9,090 nt of DNA, from positions 1 through 9,090 of the forward strand of contig JAKLHH010000228.1 of assembly GCA_022710245.1 (NCBI GenBank). Reading direction: 5' to 3'. Every line of letters begins with the position of its first letter. Within the stretch, counting starts at the first letter, position 1. This DNA is from Myxococcota bacterium. GTDB taxonomy: Bacteria > Myxococcota > Polyangia > GCA-2747355 > JAKLHH01. The translations under genes were made by a program, and so were the position numbers. This document shows, piece by piece, positions 1 through 6,432 of this stretch. The notes under the pieces are model-generated. The model saw nothing but the letters and a program-made list of their open reading frames with translations. It was not told the origin of the DNA and did no database searches.

Positions 1-1
1 G

Positions 2-694
2 TTCCCCGAGCTCTACCGGAGCGTGGTGGCCTGCGCCGAGCGGCTGCAGATCGCCATCCCGACGGTCTACGTGGCCCCGGAGATCGGCGAGCTCGGCGCC
101 CACACCTTCGGCACCAACCAGGACGCCTATCTGGTCCTCAACGGCGCGCTCGTCGACCACCTGAGCCCCGAGGAGCTCCGCTTCGTGATCGGGCACGAGT
201 GCGGCCACATCCAGAACAACCACGTCGTCTACATGACGGCGCTCTACTACCTCACCACCTCGGCGAACTTCTTCCTGCGCTGGGTCGTGACGCCGGCGGT
301 GCTCGCGCTGCGCTCCTGGACGCGCCGCGCGGAGCTGACCTGCGACCGCGCCGGCCTCCTCTGCAGCGGCGAGCTCTCGCCCTCGCTCACCGCGCTCGCC
401 AAGCTCGCGCTCGGCTCGAAGACGCTCGCCGAGCAGCTCGACCTCGCCGAGTACCTGAAGCAGCTCGAGGAGTGCCGTCAGGGGGCGGGGCCGGTGGTCG
501 AGGCCTTCCAGACGCACCCGTACCTGCCGAAGCGCGTGCAGGCGCTGCGCCTCTTCGCCGAGACCCACTACTTCCTGAAGGCGAGCGGCAAGAAGCCGCG
601 CGACGACGAGGGCAAGAGCCTGGCCTGGTGCGACGCGCAGGTGAAGCGCCTCGTCTCCCTCTTCGGCAAGAGCGGCAAGGAGCAGGAGGCCTGA
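2..694 (+). CDS. M48-family zinc metalloprotease, 5' end cut by window edge
   Basis: Probable membrane-associated zinc endopeptidase. The frame is open from base 2, so the GTG at 23 is not a convincing start and the N-terminus lies outside the window. Seen: the zinc-binding and catalytic motif HECGH at 194-208, preceded by a helix of the form SPEELRFVIG. A downstream Glu at 332-334 in AELTCDRAG matches the third zinc ligand of M48 peptidases (usual form ExxxDR.G). Between them is a hydrophobic stretch (about 239-320), as in HtpX/OMA1-type enzymes where the site sits at the membrane. A late THPYLPKRV segment (about 512-538) matches the family's C-terminal HPxxxxR signature. Upstream membrane helices may be missing. 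The next gene starts one base after the stop and its ribosome site lies inside this gene, so the two are probably co-translated. The target protein is unknown. Confidence 0.92.
   Translation, partial: FPELYRSVVACAERLQIAIPTVYVAPEIGELGAHTFGTNQDAYLVLNGALVDHLSPEELRFVIGHECGHIQNNHVVYMTALYYLTTSANFFLRWVVTPAVLALRSWTRRAELTCDRAGLLCSGELSPSLTALAKLALGSKTLAEQLDLAEYLKQLEECRQGAGPVVEAFQTHPYLPKRVQALRLFAETHYFLKASGKKPRDDEGKSLAWCDAQVKRLVSLFGKSGKEQEA
684..689 (+). promoter_or_regulatory. Shine-Dalgarno site for the first dynamin-like gene
   Basis: AGGAGG lies six bases upstream of the ATG at 696 and inside the last codons of the metalloprotease gene. It fixes the start of the dynamin-like gene and indicates translation coupled to the protease gene. 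Confidence 0.8.
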
Positions 695-695
695 G

Positions 696-2447
696 ATGCT
701 GACCAGCGAACGGCACCGCCAGCACAAGGAAGAGGTCTCCCGCGCGCTCCGCGACCTGGCGGCGATCGCCGGCGACCTGGGGATGCGCTCGCTGCGCGTG
801 GACATCGAGGCCGTGCGCCTGCCCAAGCTCGCCGACGAGCGCTTCAACCTGGTGGTGCTGGGGGAGTTCAACCACGGCAAGACCACCTTCGTGAACGCGC
901 TCCTCGGCAAGCCGCTGCTCCCCGCCGGGATCACACCGACCACCGCCACCATCAACCACATCGTCTGGGGCGAGGCGCCGCGCGCGCGCGCGATCCTGCG
1001 CGACGGCGGCGTCCTCGAGATCGACCCCGGGCAGCTCTCCGACTACGTCACCCTCGACGGCGAGCACACCGAGCAGACCCGCTACGTGGAGCTCGCCTAC
1101 CCGGCCGAGATCCTGCGCGACCGGGTGACGCTGGTCGACACCCCGGGGGTCAACGACATCAACGAGGCGCGCGCCGAGATCACCTACAGCTACATCCCGC
1201 GCGCCGACGCGGTGATCTTCCTCCTCGACAGCACCCAGGTGCTGAAGCGGAGCGAGCGGCTCTTCATCCAGCAGAAGCTCCTCCGCCGCAGCCGCGAGAA
1301 GCTGATCTTCGTCCTCGGCAAGGCCGACCTGCTCCGCGGCGAGGAGCTGCAGCAGGCGACCGCCTTCGCCGCCGAGCACCTCGCCGAGCTGGTCGAGGAC
1401 CCGGTGCTCTTCGCGATCAGCCCGCGGCTCTACCTGGAGCAGCAGGTCGCGGAGAGCGGGATGGAGCCGTTCCTCGCCTTCCTCCGCCAGTACCTGGAGG
1501 AGCAGCGCGGCCGCATCCTCCTCGACAACGCGGTCGGCGACGGCCTGCGGACCGTCTCCTACCTGCAGTCGAACCTGGGCGTCAAGCGCGCCAGCCTGAC
1601 GCTCGGCCTCGAGGAGCTCAGCCGCCGCGTCGCCGAGGTGCGCCGGCACCTGGAGGGGAGCCAGCAGACCCTGCGCGAGAACCAGGCTCGCATCAAGAAC
1701 GGCGCCGAGGCGGTGAAGGCCACCGTGCGCCACGACCTCAGGCTCTTCGTCGACGCGTTCTGCGAGGCGATCCCGAAGGAGGTCGACAAGGCCGACTCGG
1801 CGGACGTGAAGAAGTACCTCCAGTTCTTCATCCAGGACAAGTTCAAGGAGTGGGCCGAGGCCGAGGGCGACAAGACGGCCGAGCTCCTCGAGCACCTCGC
1901 CGAGGAGATCATCCAGATCACCAACCAGAACGTGCGCACGGTGATGGAGGCGCTCACCGCCGGCTTCGGCCCGACGGAGACGCGCGTCGACCTCGAGGTC
2001 GACACCCTCACCTACGACGCCGGCGTCTTCGCGCTCGGCGCGCTCGGCACCACGGTCTTCCTCTTCGTCAACGCCTTCGTCGGCGGGCTCCTCACGCTGG
2101 CGGCGCCGGTGCTCGCGGTGGTGCTGCGCGAGAAGGTCGGCGCGCGGATCAAGGAGCAGGCCCGGCAGCACGGCCCCGAGGTGGTGCGCAAGGCGGGCGA
2201 GGCGATCAGGCCGCGCTTCGAGGCGATCGCCGACCAGTTCGCCGAGCGCCTGAGCGAGTTCGTGGAGAGCGCCGGCGAGACGCTGCACCGGGGCATCTCC
2301 GAGGTCCTCGACCAGGCGCTCGCCGAGCGGCAGGGCCGGCAGACCGACGCCCACGTCGCCGACGAGGCGCTGCAGGGGCAGCTCGCCCGCCTCGGCAAGG
2401 TCGAGGACGAGCTGACGCGGCTCCGCGCCGCGCTCTGGCAGGGCTGA
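696..2447 (+). CDS. Dynamin-like GTPase with hydrophobic membrane segment
   Basis: A 583-residue large GTPase of the bacterial dynamin-like family, which binds and reshapes membranes using GTP. Seen: G1 P-loop GEFNHGKT (residues 56-63); G2 region PTTATIN (81-87); G3 DTPG (148-151); and G4 candidate GKAD (208-211), where most relatives have N/TKxD. A long helical region follows (about 290-440). Next is a roughly 35-residue hydrophobic stretch (about 443-477) broken by NAFVGG, which fits a short helical hairpin inserted in the membrane, as in the paddle of bacterial dynamins. The C-terminus (about 480-583) is charged and helical, likely coiled coil. The ATG at 696 has a strong Shine-Dalgarno site and sits one base after the protease stop. 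The next gene is a second dynamin-like GTPase with a closely similar G domain, so the pair probably arose by duplication and may act as a heteromer. Its exact membrane and role are not shown. Confidence 0.93.
   Translation: MLTSERHRQHKEEVSRALRDLAAIAGDLGMRSLRVDIEAVRLPKLADERFNLVVLGEFNHGKTTFVNALLGKPLLPAGITPTTATINHIVWGEAPRARAILRDGGVLEIDPGQLSDYVTLDGEHTEQTRYVELAYPAEILRDRVTLVDTPGVNDINEARAEITYSYIPRADAVIFLLDSTQVLKRSERLFIQQKLLRRSREKLIFVLGKADLLRGEELQQATAFAAEHLAELVEDPVLFAISPRLYLEQQVAESGMEPFLAFLRQYLEEQRGRILLDNAVGDGLRTVSYLQSNLGVKRASLTLGLEELSRRVAEVRRHLEGSQQTLRENQARIKNGAEAVKATVRHDLRLFVDAFCEAIPKEVDKADSADVKKYLQFFIQDKFKEWAEAEGDKTAELLEHLAEEIIQITNQNVRTVMEALTAGFGPTETRVDLEVDTLTYDAGVFALGALGTTVFLFVNAFVGGLLTLAAPVLAVVLREKVGARIKEQARQHGPEVVRKAGEAIRPRFEAIADQFAERLSEFVESAGETLHRGISEVLDQALAERQGRQTDAHVADEALQGQLARLGKVEDELTRLRAALWQG
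2025..2123 (+). other. Predicted membrane-inserting segment of the first dynamin-like protein
   Basis: Codons 444-476 encode an almost uninterrupted run of hydrophobic residues (Val, Phe, Ala, Leu, Gly) with no charged residue, bounded by DAG before and REK after. The length suits one long or two short membrane helices. It is the only such segment in either dynamin-like protein of this cluster. Confidence 0.75.
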
Positions 2448-2464
2448 GCTGCGGCGGCTCGCGC

Positions 2465-5428
2465 ATGGGCATCCTCGAGCGCCTCAGCCAGCGGATCAAG
2501 GACGTCGTCGACGACCTCGCCGGGCCCGAGGAGCTGCGCGAGCAGCTGCAGCGGGGCACCCGCGCGCTCGACGCGGGCGCCTACCGCGAGGCCGAGCGGG
2601 AGCTCGGAGAGCTGGTCACCAAGGACGCGGCCTCGGCGCGCGGCTGGCACCTCCTCGGGCTGGCCCAGCTCCGCTCCGGGCAGCCGGCGGCCGCCGTCGC
2701 CAGCCTGGAGAGGGCGCGCGCGCTCAGGCCCGAGGAGTTCGCGGTGCTGGTGGCGCTGGCGGAGGCGCAGCGCGGCGCCGGCCAGGACGCCGCCGCCGCG
2801 CAGAGCTACAAGCAGGCGCTGCAGGTGCGCGTCGACGAGAGCCTCCTCGACCAGGTCTTCGCTGGCCTCGGCGAGCTGCACCTCGCCCATGGCGACTACG
2901 ATCATGCGGTGCGCGAGCTGCGCAAGGCCGCGGCCGTCGCGCGCGGCGAAGACCTGCGCCTGATCGGGCGCCTCGGGATCGCTCAGTACCGGGCCGGCGA
3001 CCTCGCCCTGGCGCAGGCCTCCCTCGCGCGCGGCGCGAGCGCGGTGCCGCTCGACCCCGAGGTCGGCCTGCTCCTCTCGCGCGTGCTCCTCGACCTCGGC
3101 CGCGCCGAGGAGGCACGCCTCGCGGCGGTGCGGCTGCTCCAGGAGGTGGGGGCCGGCGAGCGCGAGGGGCGCGGCGGCCCGCGCGCGGCGGCTGCGCGCT
3201 GCGCGCTGGCCCGGGCGCTGCTCGAGCTCCGGCAGCCCGCCCAGGCCCGCGACGAGCTGCTCCGCGCGCTCGGCGACGACCCGCGCTGCGGCGAGGCGCA
3301 CCTGCTCCTCGGTCGCGTCCACGCCGGCGCGGGCGACCCGCTCTCGGCGATCCGCCACCTCCGCTCGGCCGAGGGCCTCGGCGAGGGCTCGCGGGAGCTG
3401 CTCGGCGAGCTCCTCGAGCTGGAGCTGGAGTTCGAGCGCGCGCCCGAGCTCGGCGCCGACGCCGACCGCCTGCTCGAGCGCAGCCCCGAGGACCCGCTCG
3501 GGCTCGCCGCCCGGGCCATCGCGCTCCTCGCCACCGCGCCGGGCGACCCGAGCGGCCTCTCCGGCGCGCCCACGCCGACCGGCCCCGACGAGGCGAGGCG
3601 CGCGGAGGCCCAGGCGCTCCTCGCTCGCTCGCTCGGCGAGCGCGAGACCTTCGCCGGCAGGCTCGGCCGCGGCCTCCTGCACCTCGGCGCCGCCGCCCAC
3701 GCGGAGGCCGCCGTCGATCTGGCGGCGGCGCTCAGGCTCCGTCCGGGGAGCCGCCGCGCCGAGGCGCTCCTCGCGCGGGCACACCGGGGCCTCGCCCGGC
3801 TCGACCAGCTCCCCGGGGACGGCGCCGACCTCTACCCGGTGATCCGGCGCGCGCACGAGCTCTTCCTCGGCGAGCCGACGCTGACCGGGCTCGCCGGCGA
3901 GGTCGCCCGGATCAAGGAGATCTTCGACCGGCCGCTCCTCGTCACGGTGATGGGTGAGTTCAACAGCGGCAAGTCGACCTTCGTCAACGCGCTGATCGGC
4001 GAGCGGGTGGCGCCGATGGGGGTCGTCCCCACCACCGCCACCATCAACGTGCTCAAGTACGGCGCCCGCCGCGCCGCCCGCGTCATCTGGCGCGACGACC
4101 GCGAGCAGGTCCTCGAGTGGTCGGAGGTCGAAGCCTTCCTCACCGGGCTCGACCGGGGCCGCGCGCGGGAGATCCGGCTGGTCGAGCTGCTCTTCCCGTC
4201 GGAGGAGCTGCTCCGGGTCAACGTCGTCGACACGCCCGGCCTCAACTCGATGATCGACGAGCACGAGGAGACCGCCCGCGAGTACATGGCGGAGGCCGAC
4301 GCGGTGATCTGGCTCTTCTCCGCGCACCAGGCAGGCAAGCAGACCGAGGAGCAAGCCCTCGAGGTGATCGGACAGCACCGGCTGAAGACGATCGGCGTGC
4401 TGAACAAGATCGAGCGGCTCACCCCGGAGGAGCTGGCGCAGATCGAGGGCCACCTCCGGGCCGCGTTCGGCGAGCTCACCGAGGCGATCGTCCCGGTCTC
4501 GGCGCGGCAGGCCCTGGAGGCGCTCCTCGAAGGGAGCCAGGAGGCGCTGACGGCGAGCCGCTTCCCCGCGCTGCGCGCCCTGCTCGAGGAGCGGCTCTTC
4601 GCCCGCGGCCGCGCGATCAAGCGCGAGGCGGCGCAGCGCCGGCTCGCCGGGGTGCTACAGCAGGCGAGCACGCAGGCGCGCGCGGCCCTCGAGCAGGTGG
4701 ACCGCGCGGCGGCTGCGCTCGACGACCTCGCGCGCGAGGTAGAGGCGCTGCTGCCGGCGAGCGCCATGGAGGACGAGCGTCGAGCGTTGCAGCTCGCGCT
4801 CCAGGCGGTCTACCGTCGCGGCGCCGAGGAGGTCCTCGACTTTGTCCGTCCTCGCCGCTGGGCGCTCGGCGAGCACCGCGCCTCGAGCGCCGACCGCGAC
4901 TTCTTGATCGAGCTCCTGCAGAGCGGCCTGCGCGGGATGACCGAGGCCTCGCGCGAGCGGATGACCGCGCTGCTCGAGCGCGCTGCGCGGCGGCTCGAGG
5001 AGCGACTCGCAGAGGCGCCGCCCACGCTGCCTCGGCTGCCGCCCGGGTCGCTCGGGCAGCTCGTCGAGGAGCGGCTCGCGCTGCTCGAGGAGCAGGTCTA
5101 CACGCGCTACACGGCGTTCGCGCGGGGCTACCTCCTCGGCGGCCGCGTCGACCACTTCTTCTCCTACCGGCTGCCCCGGATCGACCTCGCGCTGGAGCCG
5201 ATCTACGAGGCGCTCAGCCTCGACGCCGTCGATCTCGAGCGCGAGCTGCTGACGCCGCTCGGCGCCTGGTACGAGGGCGCGGCCGCCGCGCTCGCCCGCC
5301 AGCTCCGGGCTCTCCGCCAGGAGCGCCGGCTGCAGCGCCTCGAGCTGGAGCACCGGGTGGTCGCGCCGCTCCGCCACCTGGAGCAGCTGCGGCCCGCGCC
5401 AGCGGGCGGCGAGCCGCCAGGGAGCTGA
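2465..5428 (+). CDS. TPR-repeat protein fused to a dynamin-like GTPase domain
   Basis: A 987-residue two-part protein. Residues about 25-445 are Ala/Leu-rich helical repeats of TPR type, for example AREAERELG-like and GQPAAAVASLERA-like units and the AHGDYDHAVRELRKA helix pair; such repeats bind other proteins. The G domain follows: P-loop GEFNSGKS (497-504), PTTATIN (522-528), DTPG (589-592) and G4 candidate NKIE (647-650) where NKxD is usual. Residues about 700-987 are helical and charged, with no clear membrane segment. The frame is open upstream to 1850, but that stretch is an Arg-rich shadow of the previous gene. The ATG at 2465 begins a normal helix (MGILERLSQRIKDVV) and lies 17 bases after the upstream stop. 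Its ribosome site is weak (only GGCGG), so translation may depend on coupling. It probably partners the membrane-anchored dynamin upstream; this is inference. Confidence 0.92.
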   Translation: MGILERLSQRIKDVVDDLAGPEELREQLQRGTRALDAGAYREAERELGELVTKDAASARGWHLLGLAQLRSGQPAAAVASLERARALRPEEFAVLVALAEAQRGAGQDAAAAQSYKQALQVRVDESLLDQVFAGLGELHLAHGDYDHAVRELRKAAAVARGEDLRLIGRLGIAQYRAGDLALAQASLARGASAVPLDPEVGLLLSRVLLDLGRAEEARLAAVRLLQEVGAGEREGRGGPRAAAARCALARALLELRQPAQARDELLRALGDDPRCGEAHLLLGRVHAGAGDPLSAIRHLRSAEGLGEGSRELLGELLELELEFERAPELGADADRLLERSPEDPLGLAARAIALLATAPGDPSGLSGAPTPTGPDEARRAEAQALLARSLGERETFAGRLGRGLLHLGAAAHAEAAVDLAAALRLRPGSRRAEALLARAHRGLARLDQLPGDGADLYPVIRRAHELFLGEPTLTGLAGEVARIKEIFDRPLLVTVMGEFNSGKSTFVNALIGERVAPMGVVPTTATINVLKYGARRAARVIWRDDREQVLEWSEVEAFLTGLDRGRAREIRLVELLFPSEELLRVNVVDTPGLNSMIDEHEETAREYMAEADAVIWLFSAHQAGKQTEEQALEVIGQHRLKTIGVLNKIERLTPEELAQIEGHLRAAFGELTEAIVPVSARQALEALLEGSQEALTASRFPALRALLEERLFARGRAIKREAAQRRLAGVLQQASTQARAALEQVDRAAAALDDLAREVEALLPASAMEDERRALQLALQAVYRRGAEEVLDFVRPRRWALGEHRASSADRDFLIELLQSGLRGMTEASRERMTALLERAARRLEERLAEAPPTLPRLPPGSLGQLVEERLALLEEQVYTRYTAFARGYLLGGRVDHFFSYRLPRIDLALEPIYEALSLDAVDLERELLTPLGAWYEGAAAALARQLRALRQERRLQRLELEHRVVAPLRHLEQLRPAPAGGEPPGS

Positions 5429-5471
5429 GCTGAGGGACGGGATGGGGAGCGCGGCGAGCTCCGCTGCCCGC

Positions 5472-5501
5472 TGGACCGCCAGCCAGGTGCTCGCTTATGC
5501 T
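5472..5501 (+). promoter_or_regulatory. Possible sigma-70-like promoter before the RNase HII gene
   Basis: In the 201-base gap between the dynamin block and the RNase HII gene, the least GC-rich spot has TGGACC (5472-5477) and TATGCT (5496-5501) separated by 18 bases. Each matches four of six positions of the -35 and -10 consensus. It would give a leader of about 120 bases. The match is weak, and nothing else recognisable was seen in the gap: no clear terminator with a T-run and no RNA gene. Confidence 0.2.
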
Positions 5502-5629
5502 GCGTGCAGGGAGCGGCGCCCCGCACGGCGGGCAGTCGCGGGCAGCTGCCGCGACCAAGTGGCCAGCGCCGGGGAGGGCGAGCCCGGCAGGGGCAGCGCT
5601 GGCTGCTCCGGAGACGTCAGAGCGAACAC

Positions 5630-6391
5630 ATGCTGCTCGGCATCGACGAGGCGGGGAGAGGTCCGGTGATCGGCCCGCTCGTCATGGGCGGGGTCTGGGT
5701 CCGGCCGGCCCACCAGAGCAAGCTCCTCGACCTCGGCGTGCGGGACTCCAAGGCCTTCGGCAGCTCGGCCAGCGCCCAGCGGCGGCGCGGCCAGCTCGCC
5801 GCCCAGATCCGCGCGGTCGCGGTGCAGGTGACAGTGCTCTGCGTGGACGCCGCGGAGGTCGCCCGCCGGGTCCGGCTGGGAGAGCTCAACCTCCTCGAGC
5901 AGGAGCTCGCCGAGGCGATCATCAGCTCCGGGCCCGGGGCGCGGCGCATCCTCGCCGACGGCGAGCGGCTCTTTGGCCCGCTCCGGGAGCGCTACCCGCA
6001 GCTCCACGCCCTCGATCGCGCCGACGAGACCTACCCCTGCGTCTCCGCCGCCTCGATCGTCGCCAAGGTGGAGCGTGACCTGCGCTACCGGGCGATCGTC
6101 GAGCAGTTCGAGGCCGAGCTCGGCCCGATCCGGGGCGGGGGGTACGCGAACCGGGAGACCGCCCGCTTCGTGCGCGCCTACTTCGAGCGGCACGGGCAGC
6201 TCCCGCCCGAGACGCGAGACTCCTGGGACTGGTCGGTGCTGCGCGAGATCCACCGCATCCGCGCCGGCGCCCGGCCGGTCCGCCCCGCGGAGCAGCTCGA
6301 CCTGCCGGTGAAGCGGCGCGAGCGCACCGAGCGCCAGCGCGGCCGCGCGTTCGACGGTGAGCAGCTCGACCTCCTCGGGAGCAAGCGATGA
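5630..6391 (+). CDS. rnhB: Ribonuclease HII, archaeal/eukaryotic-like type
   Basis: Cuts RNA strands in RNA-DNA hybrids and single ribonucleotides left in DNA. 253 residues. Seen: GIDEAGRGPVIGP (4-16) with catalytic D6 and E7; third acidic residue D110 in ILADGE; fourth D132 in ADETYPCVSAASIVAKVERD; and GGGYANRET (169-177), where the Tyr corresponds to the residue that recognises the ribonucleotide. GRGPVIGP (rather than GRGPLAGP), the GGGY segment and the RDSW near 197-199 resemble archaeal RNase HII more than typical bacterial RnhB. The ATG at 5630 is chosen because the family starts just before GIDEAGRG; the frame extends upstream to GTG 5504 only as low-complexity sequence. The ribosome site is weak. 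The tail after about 212 is basic and holds two clamp-motif-like peptides, QLDLP (222-226) and QLDLL (245-249). The 3' end lies in a tandem duplication. Confidence 0.95.
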   Translation: MLLGIDEAGRGPVIGPLVMGGVWVRPAHQSKLLDLGVRDSKAFGSSASAQRRRGQLAAQIRAVAVQVTVLCVDAAEVARRVRLGELNLLEQELAEAIISSGPGARRILADGERLFGPLRERYPQLHALDRADETYPCVSAASIVAKVERDLRYRAIVEQFEAELGPIRGGGYANRETARFVRAYFERHGQLPPETRDSWDWSVLREIHRIRAGARPVRPAEQLDLPVKRRERTERQRGRAFDGEQLDLLGSKR

Positions 6392-6432
6392 AGCTCGGAG
6401 AGCAGCTCGAGCTCCTCGGGAGCAAGCGATGA
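6388..6432 (+). other. 14-codon mini-ORF created by the junction duplication
   Basis: The first ATG of the duplicated junction opens MKLGEQLELLGSKR and stops at the TGA that overlaps the second ATG. It has its own ribosome site (GGGAG at 6377-6381, six bases before the ATG) and overlaps RNase HII by ATGA and NAD kinase by ATGA. It could be translated and couple the two genes, or be a harmless by-product. The peptide copies the RNase HII tail, including a QLELL motif. Confidence 0.35.
6418..6422 (+). promoter_or_regulatory. Shine-Dalgarno site for the NAD kinase gene
   Basis: GGGAG six bases before the ATG at 6429 supports that start over the GTG at 6357, which is in the same frame but would add a 24-residue Ser/Ala/Arg-rich extension made from the repeat. 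An identical site six bases before ATG 6388 belongs to the first copy of the duplication. Confidence 0.65.

Noticed and set aside
387..2354. 655-residue open frame on the minus strand across the protease and first dynamin gene
   Set aside because: It is antisense to two genes with clear motifs. Long antisense frames are expected at this GC content, and its sequence is a low-complexity mix of Leu, Glu, Asp, Arg and Val with no family motif.
1850..2464. N-terminal extension of the TPR-dynamin protein into the previous gene
   Set aside because: The extra 205 residues are Arg/Gly/Ala-rich shadow of the first dynamin gene; normal protein sequence begins at the ATG at 2465.
2012..4453. 813-residue open frame on the minus strand across the TPR-dynamin gene
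   Set aside because: Mirror of the codon composition of the sense gene; no motif, no ribosome site seen, and the sense strand has P-loop, DTPG and TPR signals.
5405..5418. GGCGG / CCGCC hairpin as terminator of the dynamin block
   Set aside because: Only five pairs with a four-base loop, lies inside the last codons, and has no T-run after it; such stems are common by chance at this GC content.
4117..5433. 438-residue plus-strand frame inside the TPR-dynamin gene
   Set aside because: Arg/Ala/Gly-rich out-of-frame shadow without motifs.
5504..5629. Upstream GTG start for RNase HII adding 42 residues
   Set aside because: The added stretch is low-complexity Arg/Gly/Gln-rich; the family begins a few residues before the GIDEAGRG motif.
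5442..5669. Small 75-residue plus-strand frame in the gap before RNase HII
   Set aside because: It has a GAGGGA a few bases before its ATG, but composition is Ala/Arg/Ser/Gly-rich, no motif is visible, and it overlaps the RNase HII start by 40 bases in another frame. Kept out as probably chance.
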